The notes under the pieces were generated by a model. It had not been told where the DNA came from and did no database searches. It worked only from the letters and a program-made list of their open reading frames with translations. A stretch of 60,000 nt of DNA from Tubiluchus corallicola (taxonomy: Eukaryota; Priapulida; Priapulimorpha; Priapulimorphida; Tubiluchidae): positions 126,001 through 186,000 of the forward strand of contig JAQGDQ010000056.1 of assembly GCA_030141605.1 (NCBI GenBank), written 5' to 3'. Shown here piece after piece: positions 41,501 to 50,900 of the stretch. Position 1 is the first letter of the stretch; each line of letters opens with the position of its first letter. The translations under genes were made by a program, and so were the position numbers.

Positions 41501-43237
41501 GCTAAGTAATTTCTTAGTTACAAAAGTTAGTTCACATGTACGTCACATTATGTCGCATCACATCGTGTCAAGTCACATCACGTTACATCATACAATAATG
41601 TATTGTATATATATTATAATGTCAGTTGTACCCATTATTATCCCTTTTTCTGCATGAGTTGGTATTTGATTATATAATTGCAGCCGAAGCTTCCGTTAAA
41701 TTTTTTCCAAATCAAATACCACTCAAAATGTAGTTTGAATAATACGTATGAATATGCTAAGTGAGGTGCTTTGTGCTTTGTTTAGATATTGGAGACAAGC
41801 TGATTGAAGTGGTTGGTCTGGAGAATGTTTTCCACGCTGCCCAGGTCCGCACAGGCCTTCGTGCTTCTGCACGTCGTCTCGCACAGTGTGCCTCTGTTAC
41901 CATCAGGTATGAAATGTTCATTTGATATTTGTTCTTTGCATTCAGCAATAATCAATTTTCGAGATAACCCAATTTAAAATTTCATCGACTGAAAGTATGT
42001 ACGGTCTGTATCTTCAGCTTTTGCTGAATGCTGAAATTTTTCTTTGAAGTCACTCGATTAGAGCAATGCAAAAGTAGTCCAAAACTGCCATCCATTGTCC
42101 TGAAGTTCTCACTTCTGTGACCTTTGAATGACTGCTGATGTTGTGTAAACTCGAACAGTTCAACTTGTTCTATCCAGTTTTTCAGTTGATATGCTACAAG
42201 GCATACTTAATTTGTTACTTGTTATTTGTTAAATTTTCAAGTCATTCCACCCCAGTCTTACTCTGAAAATGCAATAACCTGGTAACATGATATTTAAATG
42301 TGCCTTGCTGAAATCTTTTGCTCAATATAATTTGTATATTGCAAGTATTCTTTGTGTGCTCCCCGTTATGGAAATTTTAAGCACTACCCCAAAATCTAGT
42401 GAAAAGGGTCAAGGATTTCTTGCAGAGTTACGGCAATTTACGTCTACCTTTTAGATTCACAGACCTGTTGATATATCAACTGTCCACAAAAGTGATGCAG
42501 GTGTTGCCTCTTACGATAGCCATAAAGTTTTAGTATCAGTATAACTGTAATCTAAAGTTACAGAAACTAAATGATTAATCATTAATTGCTAAATGAAAGA
42601 TCTAGTATCATTTTTATTTTAAAATAAATTGTTATTGGAATTTTGTATTATCAACTTGTTAATTTATTAATTGTACTTTTTAGGACAAGGCAAAGATTTC
42701 CCATGCAGATAGATGGAGAGCCCTGGATGCAACCTCCTTGCACGGTAAACATTACTTATCTTCCTTGTTTCTCTTCCAGTTCTCAAGTTTTGTAGCCAAA
42801 TTTTGCAGTAAATTTGTGTTGTTTTTCTGACTGCATGCTGTTTTCAAATTTGTGTTTGCATGTCGCAGCGAAATGCTGACAAAATTGAAGAGTGTGTTAG
42901 ATTACTACATTTCCTGAAGTAAAGAAGAGTGTTGTGTCTAAATTTTTCATTGTCCATTACTCATGGTTTATGATTTTCCAAATCATCAATACAATAATAA
43001 GGGATCACAGTTCAGTATTTGAAACTTTCTTGCAATATATCTTATGAAATTGGCATTCATTCCAATTTTATGTGTCATAAGAATGTTTTCAATACACCAC
43101 AATAAATTGTATCTGCAATTAATTCTGGTGTTTTTCTGAAATATTAGATTCACGTCACTCACAAAAACCAAGTTACCATGATGATGGCGCCACCTAACAA
43201 CCATAAGATGAAGATTTTTAACTTCTTTAAAAAATGA
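26443..43237 (+). CDS. DGKB: Type I diacylglycerol kinase (DGKA/B/G family), 21 coding exons
   Basis: ATP-dependent kinase turning diacylglycerol into phosphatidic acid at membranes, so it ends DAG signalling and starts PA signalling. Joining 21 exons at GT-AG sites gives 2766 nt, an open frame of 921 aa plus TGA. Domain order: recoverin-homology region about residues 9-98 and 265-291, split by a Ser/Thr-rich linker; EF-hand loops 298-309 (DTDGNG start) and 343-354 (DYDNDG start); C1A with H382, C395, C398, C412, C415, H420, C423, C431; C1B with C458, C461, C476, C479, H484, C487, C495; catalytic domain with GGDGT at 607-611 and [10 protein letters not shown] from 633; accessory domain ending in THKNQ. 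This is the type I layout; similarity is closest to vertebrate DGKB, which is shorter (about 800 aa), the surplus being the linker. The symbol is approximate because an invertebrate gene is probably ancestral to DGKA, DGKB and DGKG. Exon coordinates follow. Confidence 0.96.
26598..26646. repeat. 28-bp tandem duplication in kinase intron 1
   Basis: TTTGCTAGCTAGCCCAGTAC occurs at 26598 and again at 26626, exactly 28 bases apart. It lies about 80 bases after the exon 1 donor and contains the palindrome GCTAGC. Confidence 0.8.
27303..27379 (+). CDS. DGKB: DGK coding exon 2
   Basis: Encodes [14 protein letters not shown] and [10 protein letters not shown] of the recoverin-homology region. Acceptor TTTTCAAG, donor GTAAGT. 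Entered after one base of a codon and left at a codon boundary. Confidence 0.93.
29014..29146 (+). CDS. DGKB: DGK coding exon 3
   Basis: Encodes [18 protein letters not shown] and the following helix QHLFLSF, the end of the first half of the recoverin-homology region. Acceptor TTGCTTGTAG, donor GTACAG. Leaves one base into a codon. Confidence 0.93.
29619..29867 (+). CDS. DGKB: DGK coding exon 4 (linker)
   Basis: Encodes residues 97-179, starting [14 protein letters not shown] and rich in polar residues. This begins the linker inserted in the recoverin-homology region and has no clear counterpart in the vertebrate proteins as I know them. It is supported by an open frame, acceptor TTTTGTCAG, donor GTATGA and phases matching both neighbours. 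It may be alternatively spliced, since its 249 nt is divisible by three. Confidence 0.85.
31760..31915 (+). CDS. DGKB: DGK coding exon 5 (Ser-rich linker)
   Basis: Encodes residues 180-231, dense in Ser, Thr, Asn and Pro (for example [18 protein letters not shown]), so probably disordered and possibly phosphorylated. Acceptor GGTTTCTAG, donor GTAACT. Its 156 nt is divisible by three, so skipping would keep frame. Confidence 0.85.
32209..32388 (+). CDS. DGKB: DGK coding exon 6
   Basis: The first half is Ser-rich linker. The second half, [15 protein letters not shown] then PKDKLE, is the strongly conserved second part of the recoverin-homology region leading into EF-hand 1. Acceptor TGTTTACAG, donor GTGAGT. 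Confidence 0.94.
32804..32853 (+). CDS. DGKB: DGK coding exon 7 (EF-hand 1)
   Basis: A 50-nt exon for [17 protein letters not shown], the first eleven positions of the EF-hand 1 calcium loop (D298, D300, N302, D306). The position-12 Glu comes from the next exon. Acceptor TTTTTTACAG, donor GTGAGT. Too short to stand out as an open frame. Confidence 0.95.
33518..33592 (+). CDS. DGKB: DGK coding exon 8
   Basis: Supplies the bidentate Glu309 of EF-hand 1, then the helix region [20 protein letters not shown] between the two EF hands. Acceptor CGATTTTAG, donor GTAAGT. Both junctions fall between codons. Confidence 0.95.
33875..33994 (+). CDS. DGKB: DGK coding exon 9 (EF-hand 2)
   Basis: Carries the intact EF-hand 2 loop [12 protein letters not shown] (343-354) followed by the family signature [14 protein letters not shown]. 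Acceptor ATTTTCTAG, donor GTAAGT. Both junctions fall between codons. Confidence 0.96.
34658..34778 (+). CDS. DGKB: DGK coding exon 10 (C1A, first part)
   Basis: Encodes [17 protein letters not shown] and GKQGLTC, the first half of the C1A zinc-binding domain: ligands H382, C395, C398 and C412. Acceptor TTTGCAACAG, donor GTAAGT. Confidence 0.96.
35328..35416 (+). CDS. DGKB: DGK coding exon 11 (C1A, second part)
   Basis: Completes C1A with C415, H420, C423 and C431 in the sequence [18 protein letters not shown], then TYVKSKK. Acceptor GTGTTTTAG, donor GTATTA. Confidence 0.95.
36228..36344 (+). CDS. DGKB: DGK coding exon 12 (C1B, first part)
   Basis: Encodes [17 protein letters not shown] and [13 protein letters not shown], the first part of the second C1 domain. 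The spacing before its first cysteine pair is shorter than in C1A, as in other DGKs. Acceptor TTTCTGATTAG, donor GTAAAG. Confidence 0.96.
36534..36710 (+). CDS. DGKB: DGK coding exon 13 (C1B end and linker)
   Basis: [13 protein letters not shown] completes C1B (H484, C487, C495). The family motif [11 protein letters not shown] follows, then a short basic and Ser-rich linker ending SSGLQ. Acceptor TGTATTTTAG, donor GTATGT. Confidence 0.95.
36822..37530. mobile_element. Pogo/Tigger-like non-autonomous DNA transposon
   Basis: Lies in kinase intron 13. The left end CAGTAGGTCCTCGCTTAACG and the reverse complement of the right end share GTCCTCGCYTAACGAC with one difference. TA sits directly before the left end and two bases after the right end, fitting the TA target of pogo-type elements. 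Subterminal copies of AACGACGTTTCG repeat inside both ends. No transposase is visible; the short internal frames are not recognisable. Confidence 0.7.
37807..37955 (+). CDS. DGKB: DGK coding exon 14 (catalytic start)
   Basis: [20 protein letters not shown] opens the catalytic domain, followed by [15 protein letters not shown]. The acceptor is TTTCAG; homology (GLQ then ITP) favours 37807. A second AG six bases upstream would start the exon at 37801 and add Phe-Gln in frame. Donor GTACGT. Confidence 0.92.
38100..38185 (+). CDS. DGKB: DGK coding exon 15 (GGDGT motif)
   Basis: Encodes [25 protein letters not shown] (607-611) is the conserved ATP-binding glycine-rich motif of the DGK catalytic fold. 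Acceptor TTTCTTGCAG, donor GTATGC. Confidence 0.96.
38828..39087 (+). CDS. DGKB: DGK coding exon 16 (catalytic core)
   Basis: The largest kinase exon. It encodes [19 protein letters not shown] and [10 protein letters not shown], the hallmark of the catalytic core, then [19 protein letters not shown] and NYFSIGV. Acceptor TTTTATAG, donor GTAAGC. An antisense open frame over this exon is only a shadow. Confidence 0.97.
39774..39929 (+). CDS. DGKB: DGK coding exon 17 (accessory domain)
   Basis: Encodes [37 protein letters not shown] and the Cys-Lys motif of the accessory domain. Acceptor TTTTGACAG, donor GTAAGT. Both junctions fall between codons. Confidence 0.97.
40996..41215 (+). CDS. DGKB: DGK coding exon 18 (accessory domain)
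   Basis: CDGVSLDL, then [20 protein letters not shown], a DGK signature. A basic and Ser-rich loop ([18 protein letters not shown], then a Ser run) lies where family members vary most. Acceptor TTTTGCATAG, donor GTACTT. Confidence 0.95.
41540..41592. repeat. Short degenerate tandem repeat in kinase intron 18
   Basis: About five imperfect units of roughly 10 bases, pattern GTCACATCAC/GTTACATCAT. No coding potential. Confidence 0.45.
41786..41906 (+). CDS. DGKB: DGK coding exon 19 (accessory domain)
   Basis: [13 protein letters not shown] and [13 protein letters not shown], matching the LLEVVGLEG and RRLAQC segments of vertebrate DGKs. Acceptor TTTGTTTAG, donor GTATGA. Confidence 0.96.
42684..42744 (+). 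CDS. DGKB: DGK coding exon 20
   Basis: A 61-nt exon for [20 protein letters not shown], near the end of the accessory domain. PMQIDGEPW is nearly invariant in the family. Acceptor TACTTTTTAG, donor GTAAAC. Confidence 0.96.
43148..43237 (+). CDS. DGKB: DGK coding exon 21 (stop codon)
   Basis: [18 protein letters not shown], then a short basic tail IFNFFKK and TGA at 43235-43237. The THKNQ-hydrophobic-PP pattern matches the C-terminus of vertebrate type I DGKs, with a shorter tail. Acceptor GAAATATTAG. Confidence 0.92.
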   Translation: MHVTHKNQVTMMMAPPNNHKMKIFNFFKK

Positions 43238-46200
43238 CAAGTAAGTTATGTTATTGGTCTCATTGGGTTTTGGTATTTGGGCCTCTACACATCACTAATG
43301 TTTTCGTTCTTTTTCAGTGACACCTTTTAAAAAAGTGTAATGAAAATCATGCATTTGTGCAGTTATAATTTTATATAATTTCATTTGAAGAAGAAGAATA
43401 TGTACTGTATTACTAAAATTTTACCGTGCTTGGTACAGGTTAAATTTAGCAACTGTAATATTTATTACCTTCCACCTAATTGGCAGTCATTTAACAAATG
43501 ATTCTGGCTTATGGTTGGTTTTGTATTTTCAGTTACTGAAAATGCGGTCCGTTCGTGACACGCATGCATTCTCTCACTCCAAAGCTGCTGTTGATAATGA
43601 CCTGTGTAGCATTGTGGAGCATGATTAACATCAGAACTGCACCATAATGACAAACTCCATCCAGTTTTGTAAGCTCTGCTGTATCGTACAATATTGCGAT
43701 GATGAAAATGTGGTCATAAAAAAATATACATGTATGCACATTCATTTCATGAAACAATATTGACATTGAATCATTTTCAACGGCATATCTGTGTATACTT
43801 TTTTTTATTCATATGAGCTGTTAACTAAGATTACAATGAATATGTGAATGGAGAGGAACAGTGGCACTTCTCCTGTTATCTACATTATATCTTAATTCAT
43901 TTGCTTGTAACCCTCAATCAAAGCTGTTGATGTTGGGATACATATGTAAATTTACATGAGACTTGTCATAGTAATATAGCCCTTAATGACTGAAAAGCAA
44001 AACACGATGATGTTATCTTGACTGGAAGAAAAATCTCACCAGAGGTAACAGAATTGTTACACTGTGATGTAGCCGTATTAGGAAATTAGAACTTATATGT
44101 ATAGCTTGCAAACAGAATGTGAATAAATAGAGTAGCACATTAGTTACCGTTCATTTTTATTTGAATTCTTGTCATTTATCCATTCAAGATACTAAGACAG
44201 ATATTGATGTCCGTGATGTAAAAATTCTCATAGTACTAGCCGAAAAAAACAACTAGGCCACCCAATTTTACCAGTCTATATAGATAAAGGCATGTTTTGT
44301 CCTCCTGATTTTACTGTGAAGTTTCATTGATGTAGGTGTAATCTGCTATCAAGTGTTGTTATACTCCATTTAAGACTTTGGGTTGTTAGCAGACGGTAGA
44401 TGAGTGCCTTTCACTTGAAAGCTGTTGATGCTTGTGAGTTTAGTAGTTTTACTTAAGGAAATTCCAAGCTTGTGTGAGTTACGTGATAGGGTAGACAAGG
44501 ATGTCTCATTAGCTGTTTATCAGATGGTGTCGGGAACATGGACTGCTTACATATCATTAAGCAGAAAGAGCTGTGCTGCATATAAAGTAAATGTGCCATT
44601 GGAATAGTGCAGTTTGCTGTTAGAATAAAAAGCAATGTGGCATTAAATTGGCAGCTCTGCAATATATGTTTGTGCAGTGTAAGCGGTGCCTTCTGTAATC
44701 TTAAGAACCACAGCCTCTGTGAAATGACCAAAATTGAACCCGTTTTGAATAGTGTCACGCTATTATTGCGCTGTCTCTTGAAATCTGTTATTAAACATGC
44801 AGATGTACATAGACAATATCTGTTTCCTATGAGTTGAAGTCAAGACACCTAGATAGTAGAATGTAATCGTGTTACATTGTTTCCAACAAAAAGGGTTATG
44901 AAAACTGTTTTAATGTAACCATATTTTAGTTAGTTTTATCATCCCTACTCAATTCAGTTAGTTGGCATGCTACTAATAATAATAAATTATGGTGACTAGA
45001 ATTCTGTAAGTTGAAAGAAACAGTAGCACAGTACTTCTTGTAGACTTGCTCTTTGCCAAAGATTGAAATGGCATGTGATGGCATGTCTGGAGCAGTGCCT
45101 TCTGAATAGATCTAAATTAGATCATTAGTTAAAATGGAATTTAACGATTGCTTGGTGAGTCAGTTAGGCTGTGGCCTTGAAATTGTCTTTACATTGGTTA
45201 GTGAATGAAGCAAAGCAAGCTGTTAATGTTGACAGTCCTTTTTTCAATCTAACTTGTTTAGCAAACTTGTTCCTTGTGCTGTTCTATAAGTGCTAATGCT
45301 ACGGATAACCTATATAATTAAATATATTTTAATATTCTTATTTTAATTCTTAGGAGTTTAGAGTCATTTTGAGTAGTTTACTAAGTATCATCCAGCTATT
45401 CTTTCAGGTATATAATAATCATTGTATATGAATTAAGATAGTGACTGTAAACTAATTTTTTCGGCCAATTGTGTCCTTGTTAAAGTGTATATACAGGTTT
45501 GGGTTCATTATTATGTCAGCTATGTAATACTAAATGTAAAAGTCTATATTCGTTTTAAATTATCTGTCCAGTATTAGATTATCTTATTACATAATACTTG
45601 TATAGAGAAAGTGTATTGTCATAAAATAACTATTAGGAAGGTATAGATAATTTTATTGTTTTAATTGTAATTGTCTTAGAAAATTGGTTATATTACAGAG
45701 GTATTAATTTTTTAATAAAATGTCAAACTCGGAATGTTAGTCAACATTAGTTTATTAACGATTTTCTTCTTAATTTAAGGCATGACTTTTAGTTATACAC
45801 TAAGTTTTGCCCACTCTTTGTTTTGCTCTGTTCAGAGTATGACTTTGTTAATTTTAAGTAGTCAGTAATAAGTCTGTGTATGTAAAGTTGGTTTACATAG
45901 ATTTTCCTGAACATAATGCTTCCATGACAGAAAACAGGTAACCGAGTAATATTTAGTTCAAATTATAGATCTAACCTCAGTCATGTAGGCTACGATATTG
46001 TTATTCTTCCTTCAGGAGGGCTTTCATTGTTTATATTTTCCATTGTTATAATCGAAAATAATCTGTAAAAAATTACGCCACCTAAAACATAATAATAATT
46101 ATAAGAGCTAGTAAAATTAGTTAGGTTCTTGTATACACAGAAGCAGTATAATAATTGGTAGTACATCATATTATGTTGGTTTGTTAAGATAATATAATAT

Positions 46201-47947
46201 CTATGACACCTAGCAAGAATGCCGGTTCTGTGAAATTATTTTGCTTTACAAAAAGTACTGTCTTTCTCGTTATCATGTAACTGTCTGGGAATCTCGTTGC
46301 TCTTGTACTATTTTTTGTGATTTGCTTGACTTGCAGAAATACTGCCATATCAAACAAAAGTGAAACATTATCTAATCTTGTGGTTCAAGTAAGCTTTACC
46401 AATATGTACCTTTTAAGTGTCAAAATTCATTGTGTATTTTACGGCTATTTACTTGTTAGACTTATTTTCTTAGTTAAAATTACTTGTCTGTGTAATTTAT
46501 ATCTCGGGTACTAATTAAGCTAGTCATAACGTATTGTGTACTTAAAAATCACAAGTTGCGTGTTTTTGAATCATGCATTCAAGCAAAATGAAGTTAATTG
46601 TTGAACTCTTGTAAGTTGTGCATTCTTGTACTAGCCTTATAAAAATGCCGATTATTTGTGCTGGAGAGAGTGCTGTGGCTGTAGGATCTTTGTAAAGCTT
46701 AAATGGTAGTTTTTCTTTAAAACTTAAGTAAAGGTAAGCACCAAGTGCTACATGTGTGACTTATTAGTTGAAACTCGGTAAAATCACCCCGTGCGCATGT
46801 TAAAAGTCAAATTGTTACAGCACAACACGTAATGATAGTTTATTTAGAAGTAAAATAATAATTGTTAGAGTTGGCATAATGTCATTAATTGTCACATGCC
46901 CCTCCCCATATCTGTTCTGCATATAGTACAGTAATCAATACAACTTGAACACTTGCATACTCTTTTTGTTTTCTCTTGCTATTGCTTTTCATTTATTTGA
47001 TCATTAAATTAACTGCTTTAGATATTTATGCTATACAGTAATTTTACTTTTACAAGAAAATCTATATTACTTGACTTGTGTTGACTGTAAAGCAATCTCA
47101 TTATTATTATTCTATTGTGCAAATAAATATCAAGAAGTATAAAATGAGCCATTCCTGATTTTCTTTTAATTGACCTATAACAAATCGTGAAGAGTGGTGA
47201 GAATGGTAAAGACCGATGAATGAGTGTCAGCAAAATGGTTCTGGATGCAAAGTGTACCAAAGGTATGACAGAAATAAATTGCTACACCAAACTTTTACAC
47301 GGAAATTAATATTAATTTTGGTAATATCGACTGCAGTTTATAATGGCCAACTGTATAACCAGCATTAACTGCATAAATATTCTGTATTATCCAGGCATAA
47401 CACATATACAGAAGTGTGAGAATAAAGAAACATTGAGAACTTGGGTCTTGTACGTTTGTGTCTAACAAGTTTTTGTGATTGTCTTGCCTCGAACAAGCCA
47501 TCCTGTGCAGGTTTAAAATGTACCGAAATAGATCTTTAATGACTAATGAGTTTCCAGGCTGTGAATGCAGTAAATATTGTTTACAGCTTACCAGCTAAAG
47601 GTTTGGCCCTCAAAGGTGTGCTGATTGTAGGTGTGCTTCGAGATTTGAGTGTAAATGAGGCTTCCATACTAAAATATTGAGGACTTAATAGATTCTCTAA
47701 TGTTTCAACAATATTTTTTTTATAAAAAAGATGTTCTGTATTATTGGTCGTTGTCTTTTCACCTCTAAAAAGAGGTTATGTTACACACTGTACCCATCTG
47801 AGTGTGGAGAATGAAAATCGGTGAGTACTGAGTATCAGCGTATCACTATCACGGCCCTGCAAAAGTCGCTCTTAAAATACGTTTTAACGGTGCGTCTACT
47901 TTTAAAGCACTCAAAAGCAGATTGCAAGTGCAGTTACTGAAAGAAAA
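43238..47947. other. Kinase 3' UTR and intergenic spacer
   Basis: Begins with the kinase 3' UTR of unknown length. No conserved coding sequence. The last few hundred bases should include the promoter and 5' UTR of the SAM gene if exon 1 is right, but no TATA box or other convincing element was seen. Confidence 0.55.
44122..44127 (+). terminator. Candidate polyadenylation signal for the kinase gene
   Basis: AATAAA about 0.9 kb after the kinase stop codon. Another AATAAA lies at 44624-44629. In AT-rich DNA the hexamer is common, so either is only a candidate for the 3' end. Confidence 0.3.
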
Positions 47948-47963
47948 TGGCTCCTATGGCAGG
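47948..47963 (+). CDS. C19orf47: SAM gene, inferred first coding exon
   Basis: ATG in a strong context (AAAATGG) gives M-A-P-M-A plus one base before a GTTTGT donor. Exon 2 needs exactly one donated base, and the human protein likewise has a short leader before ATSEW. The choice rests on phase, start context and position only; other upstream ATG exons in the 3.6-kb intron cannot be excluded. Confidence 0.45.
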
Positions 47964-50900
47964 TTTGTATTAAATGGGTTTTGTTCGAAATTTTGTTTTG
48001 TTTCGATAGAAATAGTGTTAATTTCTAATTAACAAGCGTACTAATACAACTACTTGGATTCAATTTCTAGCACTTTAATGTGTTTATTATTTGAATACTA
48101 TACTCTATAGGTCGTCGCTTATTATTTTGTTTAGTTTAGTTTATTTTTATTCCATTTGCATAAAGAAATGTTTATATCTCTGTTCAGATAAAAACAGAGA
48201 AATGAACTCTACTGACTTTTAGTTTACTAATCGTTTTGAAAACGTGATCTTTGTGTAATTATTATCATTATTCACCACAATCATATGGTTCTAGTCATGC
48301 GTACGCAACAAGTATAAGACTTAATTAAAATCTATATCATTATCAGCCTACATCTTGTTTGCTTGCTTGCGAAGCCTAAGGCCACGTTTCCACTGCGCCT
48401 GCACAGACATGGGTTTTTTTCTGTTCGACTCACGTAAAAAAATTAGAACAAGAGTGCGCCATTGCAAATCATTGTTTTCCGTGTTTGTTGTTTCCATTTC
48501 GTCTGCATGGAAAGCCATGTACATGCATGTATACGCAGTTTAATTGCCAAACCTTTTTTGTGCGTGCGGACAAGGTTATGTGCATAATCGATGACGAACA
48601 AATCGCACACGCGGTAGAGCTTAGACCTGCTTTGTATGACAAAAGTCATCCCAAATATAGTTGCAGAGCTTCTACAAGGCAGCTGTGGGCCGTAGTAGCC
48701 TTTAAAGTTAATACTGAAGGTAGAATATGTAAATGTATATCTAATTTTTGTTGTTAACGTTTAGACCTGTAAATTTAGGTCTGATTTTGTGAATGTATTG
48801 TGCATGCCCTTTTTAAATTTGTAGTATATATTTACACATGCTGTTGCCGCAGTATTTCGACTTTGTTCCGAAAGTTTCATTGCATAGTTGTGCTGTTACA
48901 GTAGAGAAAATTATTAGCTTCAAAACATTGCTAGCTTTATAATAAAATCCGTTTTTTATTTGAAGTGAACACAACTAGTCTTTAAATTCCACTAGAAAAC
49001 ACGCTGTCAAAATTGCAACATTATGGCATGCAAAATCAAAAACAACTGCAATGGATTAGTAATAAAAAGGAGAAAAGGTACAGAAGATATTATTAAGGCG
49101 TTGCACAAGATTTCATTGAATTGCCACTGTTTGGCCTTCACCATCAAGTGGAAAATGGTGAAGTTAAAGTTGACCAATATATTGGTGCTGTCAGTGCACT
49201 GAGCCTGCAAAAGAATTAAAGAATGAAGGGAGAATAAAATATTCAAGTAGTGTGTGTGTTCTCAAAAACGACACTGACGCTTGCTGTATCGCTTACTTGC
49301 CTTTTTCTTCAACCACCACAGCAAAATAGAATATTTTTTCTTCTAGGAAGTTTCACATCGAGAAGTACGCGCTAAAATTTTGGCGTATTTGTGACGTGTT
49401 ATACGGAATGAGTGCGGTCCCAATGAAAACAGCTGCAGACGTAAAACGTGCAGACAGAAAAATCTGTGCCTATGCGTGTCTGTGTGGGAGCAGTGGAAAC
49501 GCGGCCTAGGAGACCTAACCATAACATGGTTATTGATGGTCTCTGCTCAACAATTTGCAAAATTGAGGCGGATTTGATGCATTAACTGTTTCACCTGCAT
49601 CAAATGTGGTGACCAAACAACACACACATACTCAAGTATTGGTCTTACTACAGCTTTACAAAGAGGTACAATTACTTTTTGCACACGTGATGAAATGCAG
49701 TGTTTTATCATTCCAAAGTGTCTACTGGCCTGAAAAACATTATGCACTATTGGCCTGAAAAATAATATGCTCAATGTGTGAGTTCCACTTCAGGTTGTTT
49801 GCGATTAATACTACCAAATCGCGTATAACTTATTTTTTTTTGTGCTGCATTTAGTACGTTTGAGAGACATTAACCAGTTGTCTCACCATCCCTTAATTTC
49901 AGACAGGTCTGCTTGTAAGATCTCTTGATCAAAGTAATTTCTAATTGGATGGCAAGGTTTTATATCATCAACAAACAGTGGTATACGTGTGTCAGGGGAT
50001 ACACAATCCATAACATCATTGATGAAAATAAGAAAACAATAGGGTCCCAACAAAGTCCCTCGAGGAATGCCATTGGTTACATTTCTCCAGGAAGTGGTTA
50101 CGCCATATAAAACTGCTGTTTGCCGTCTTTGTGTTAGAAAATATTGAAACCATTGGAGTAGTTTCCCTCTTATACTGGCAAATTCCATTTTTAACATGAG
50201 ACAACAAAGAGGAACAGAATCAAATGCTTTTTTAAATCAATATATGGAATATCGGTTATTGAGAGAGAGGGGTCATCAAAGAGTTGGGACCAGTCATTTA
50301 GGCATTCAAGAAGATTTGTTACAGTGGAACGTTGTGGTAATGAGCCATGTTGATTATTACTGAATTAGCATGAAAATACCAGAAAATTTAGTGTATTGTC
50401 TCACAAAAGAGATTCAAGGCATTTAAAAACAATAGAAGATAGAGATAGGGCATAATTCATCACATGTCAAGTTGGTACTAGGTTTTTTAGACATAGGGGT
50501 AACATTACTATCAAACCAGTCTTGAGGGACTATACCTCACTCCAAAGATTTACGAAAAAGAAGAAAGAGGCAGAGTTGAGAGGCGCATGATTTCACCATG
50601 AACATTATCAGGACCAACAGCTATAAATGGTTAAGTTTGAAAAGCTTATCATAGACATCGTTCACAATAACTTCAACGTAAGAAATACTATCGTTATTCC
50701 ACAACAAGGGCGTTGGTAAGGGACCATTATCAGGTTCATTAGTGAAGAGCAAAGCAAAAACCTGTGATAGCCCTTTAGTGATACCTACTGACTACCACCA
50801 ATTTCATCCATGGTAATGGTAGTCTATAGCGATGGTAACTGGAGTTGTAAGCTTGGACAAGCTTGTATTTTGCCCCTCCCTCCAATCTTCAAGGACTCCT

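Noticed and set aside
42870-42921. Possible alternative last kinase exon after a CGCAG acceptor, giving about 17 residues and a stop
   Set aside because: It lacks the THKNQ C-terminal match found in the exon at 43148; kept only as a formal possibility.
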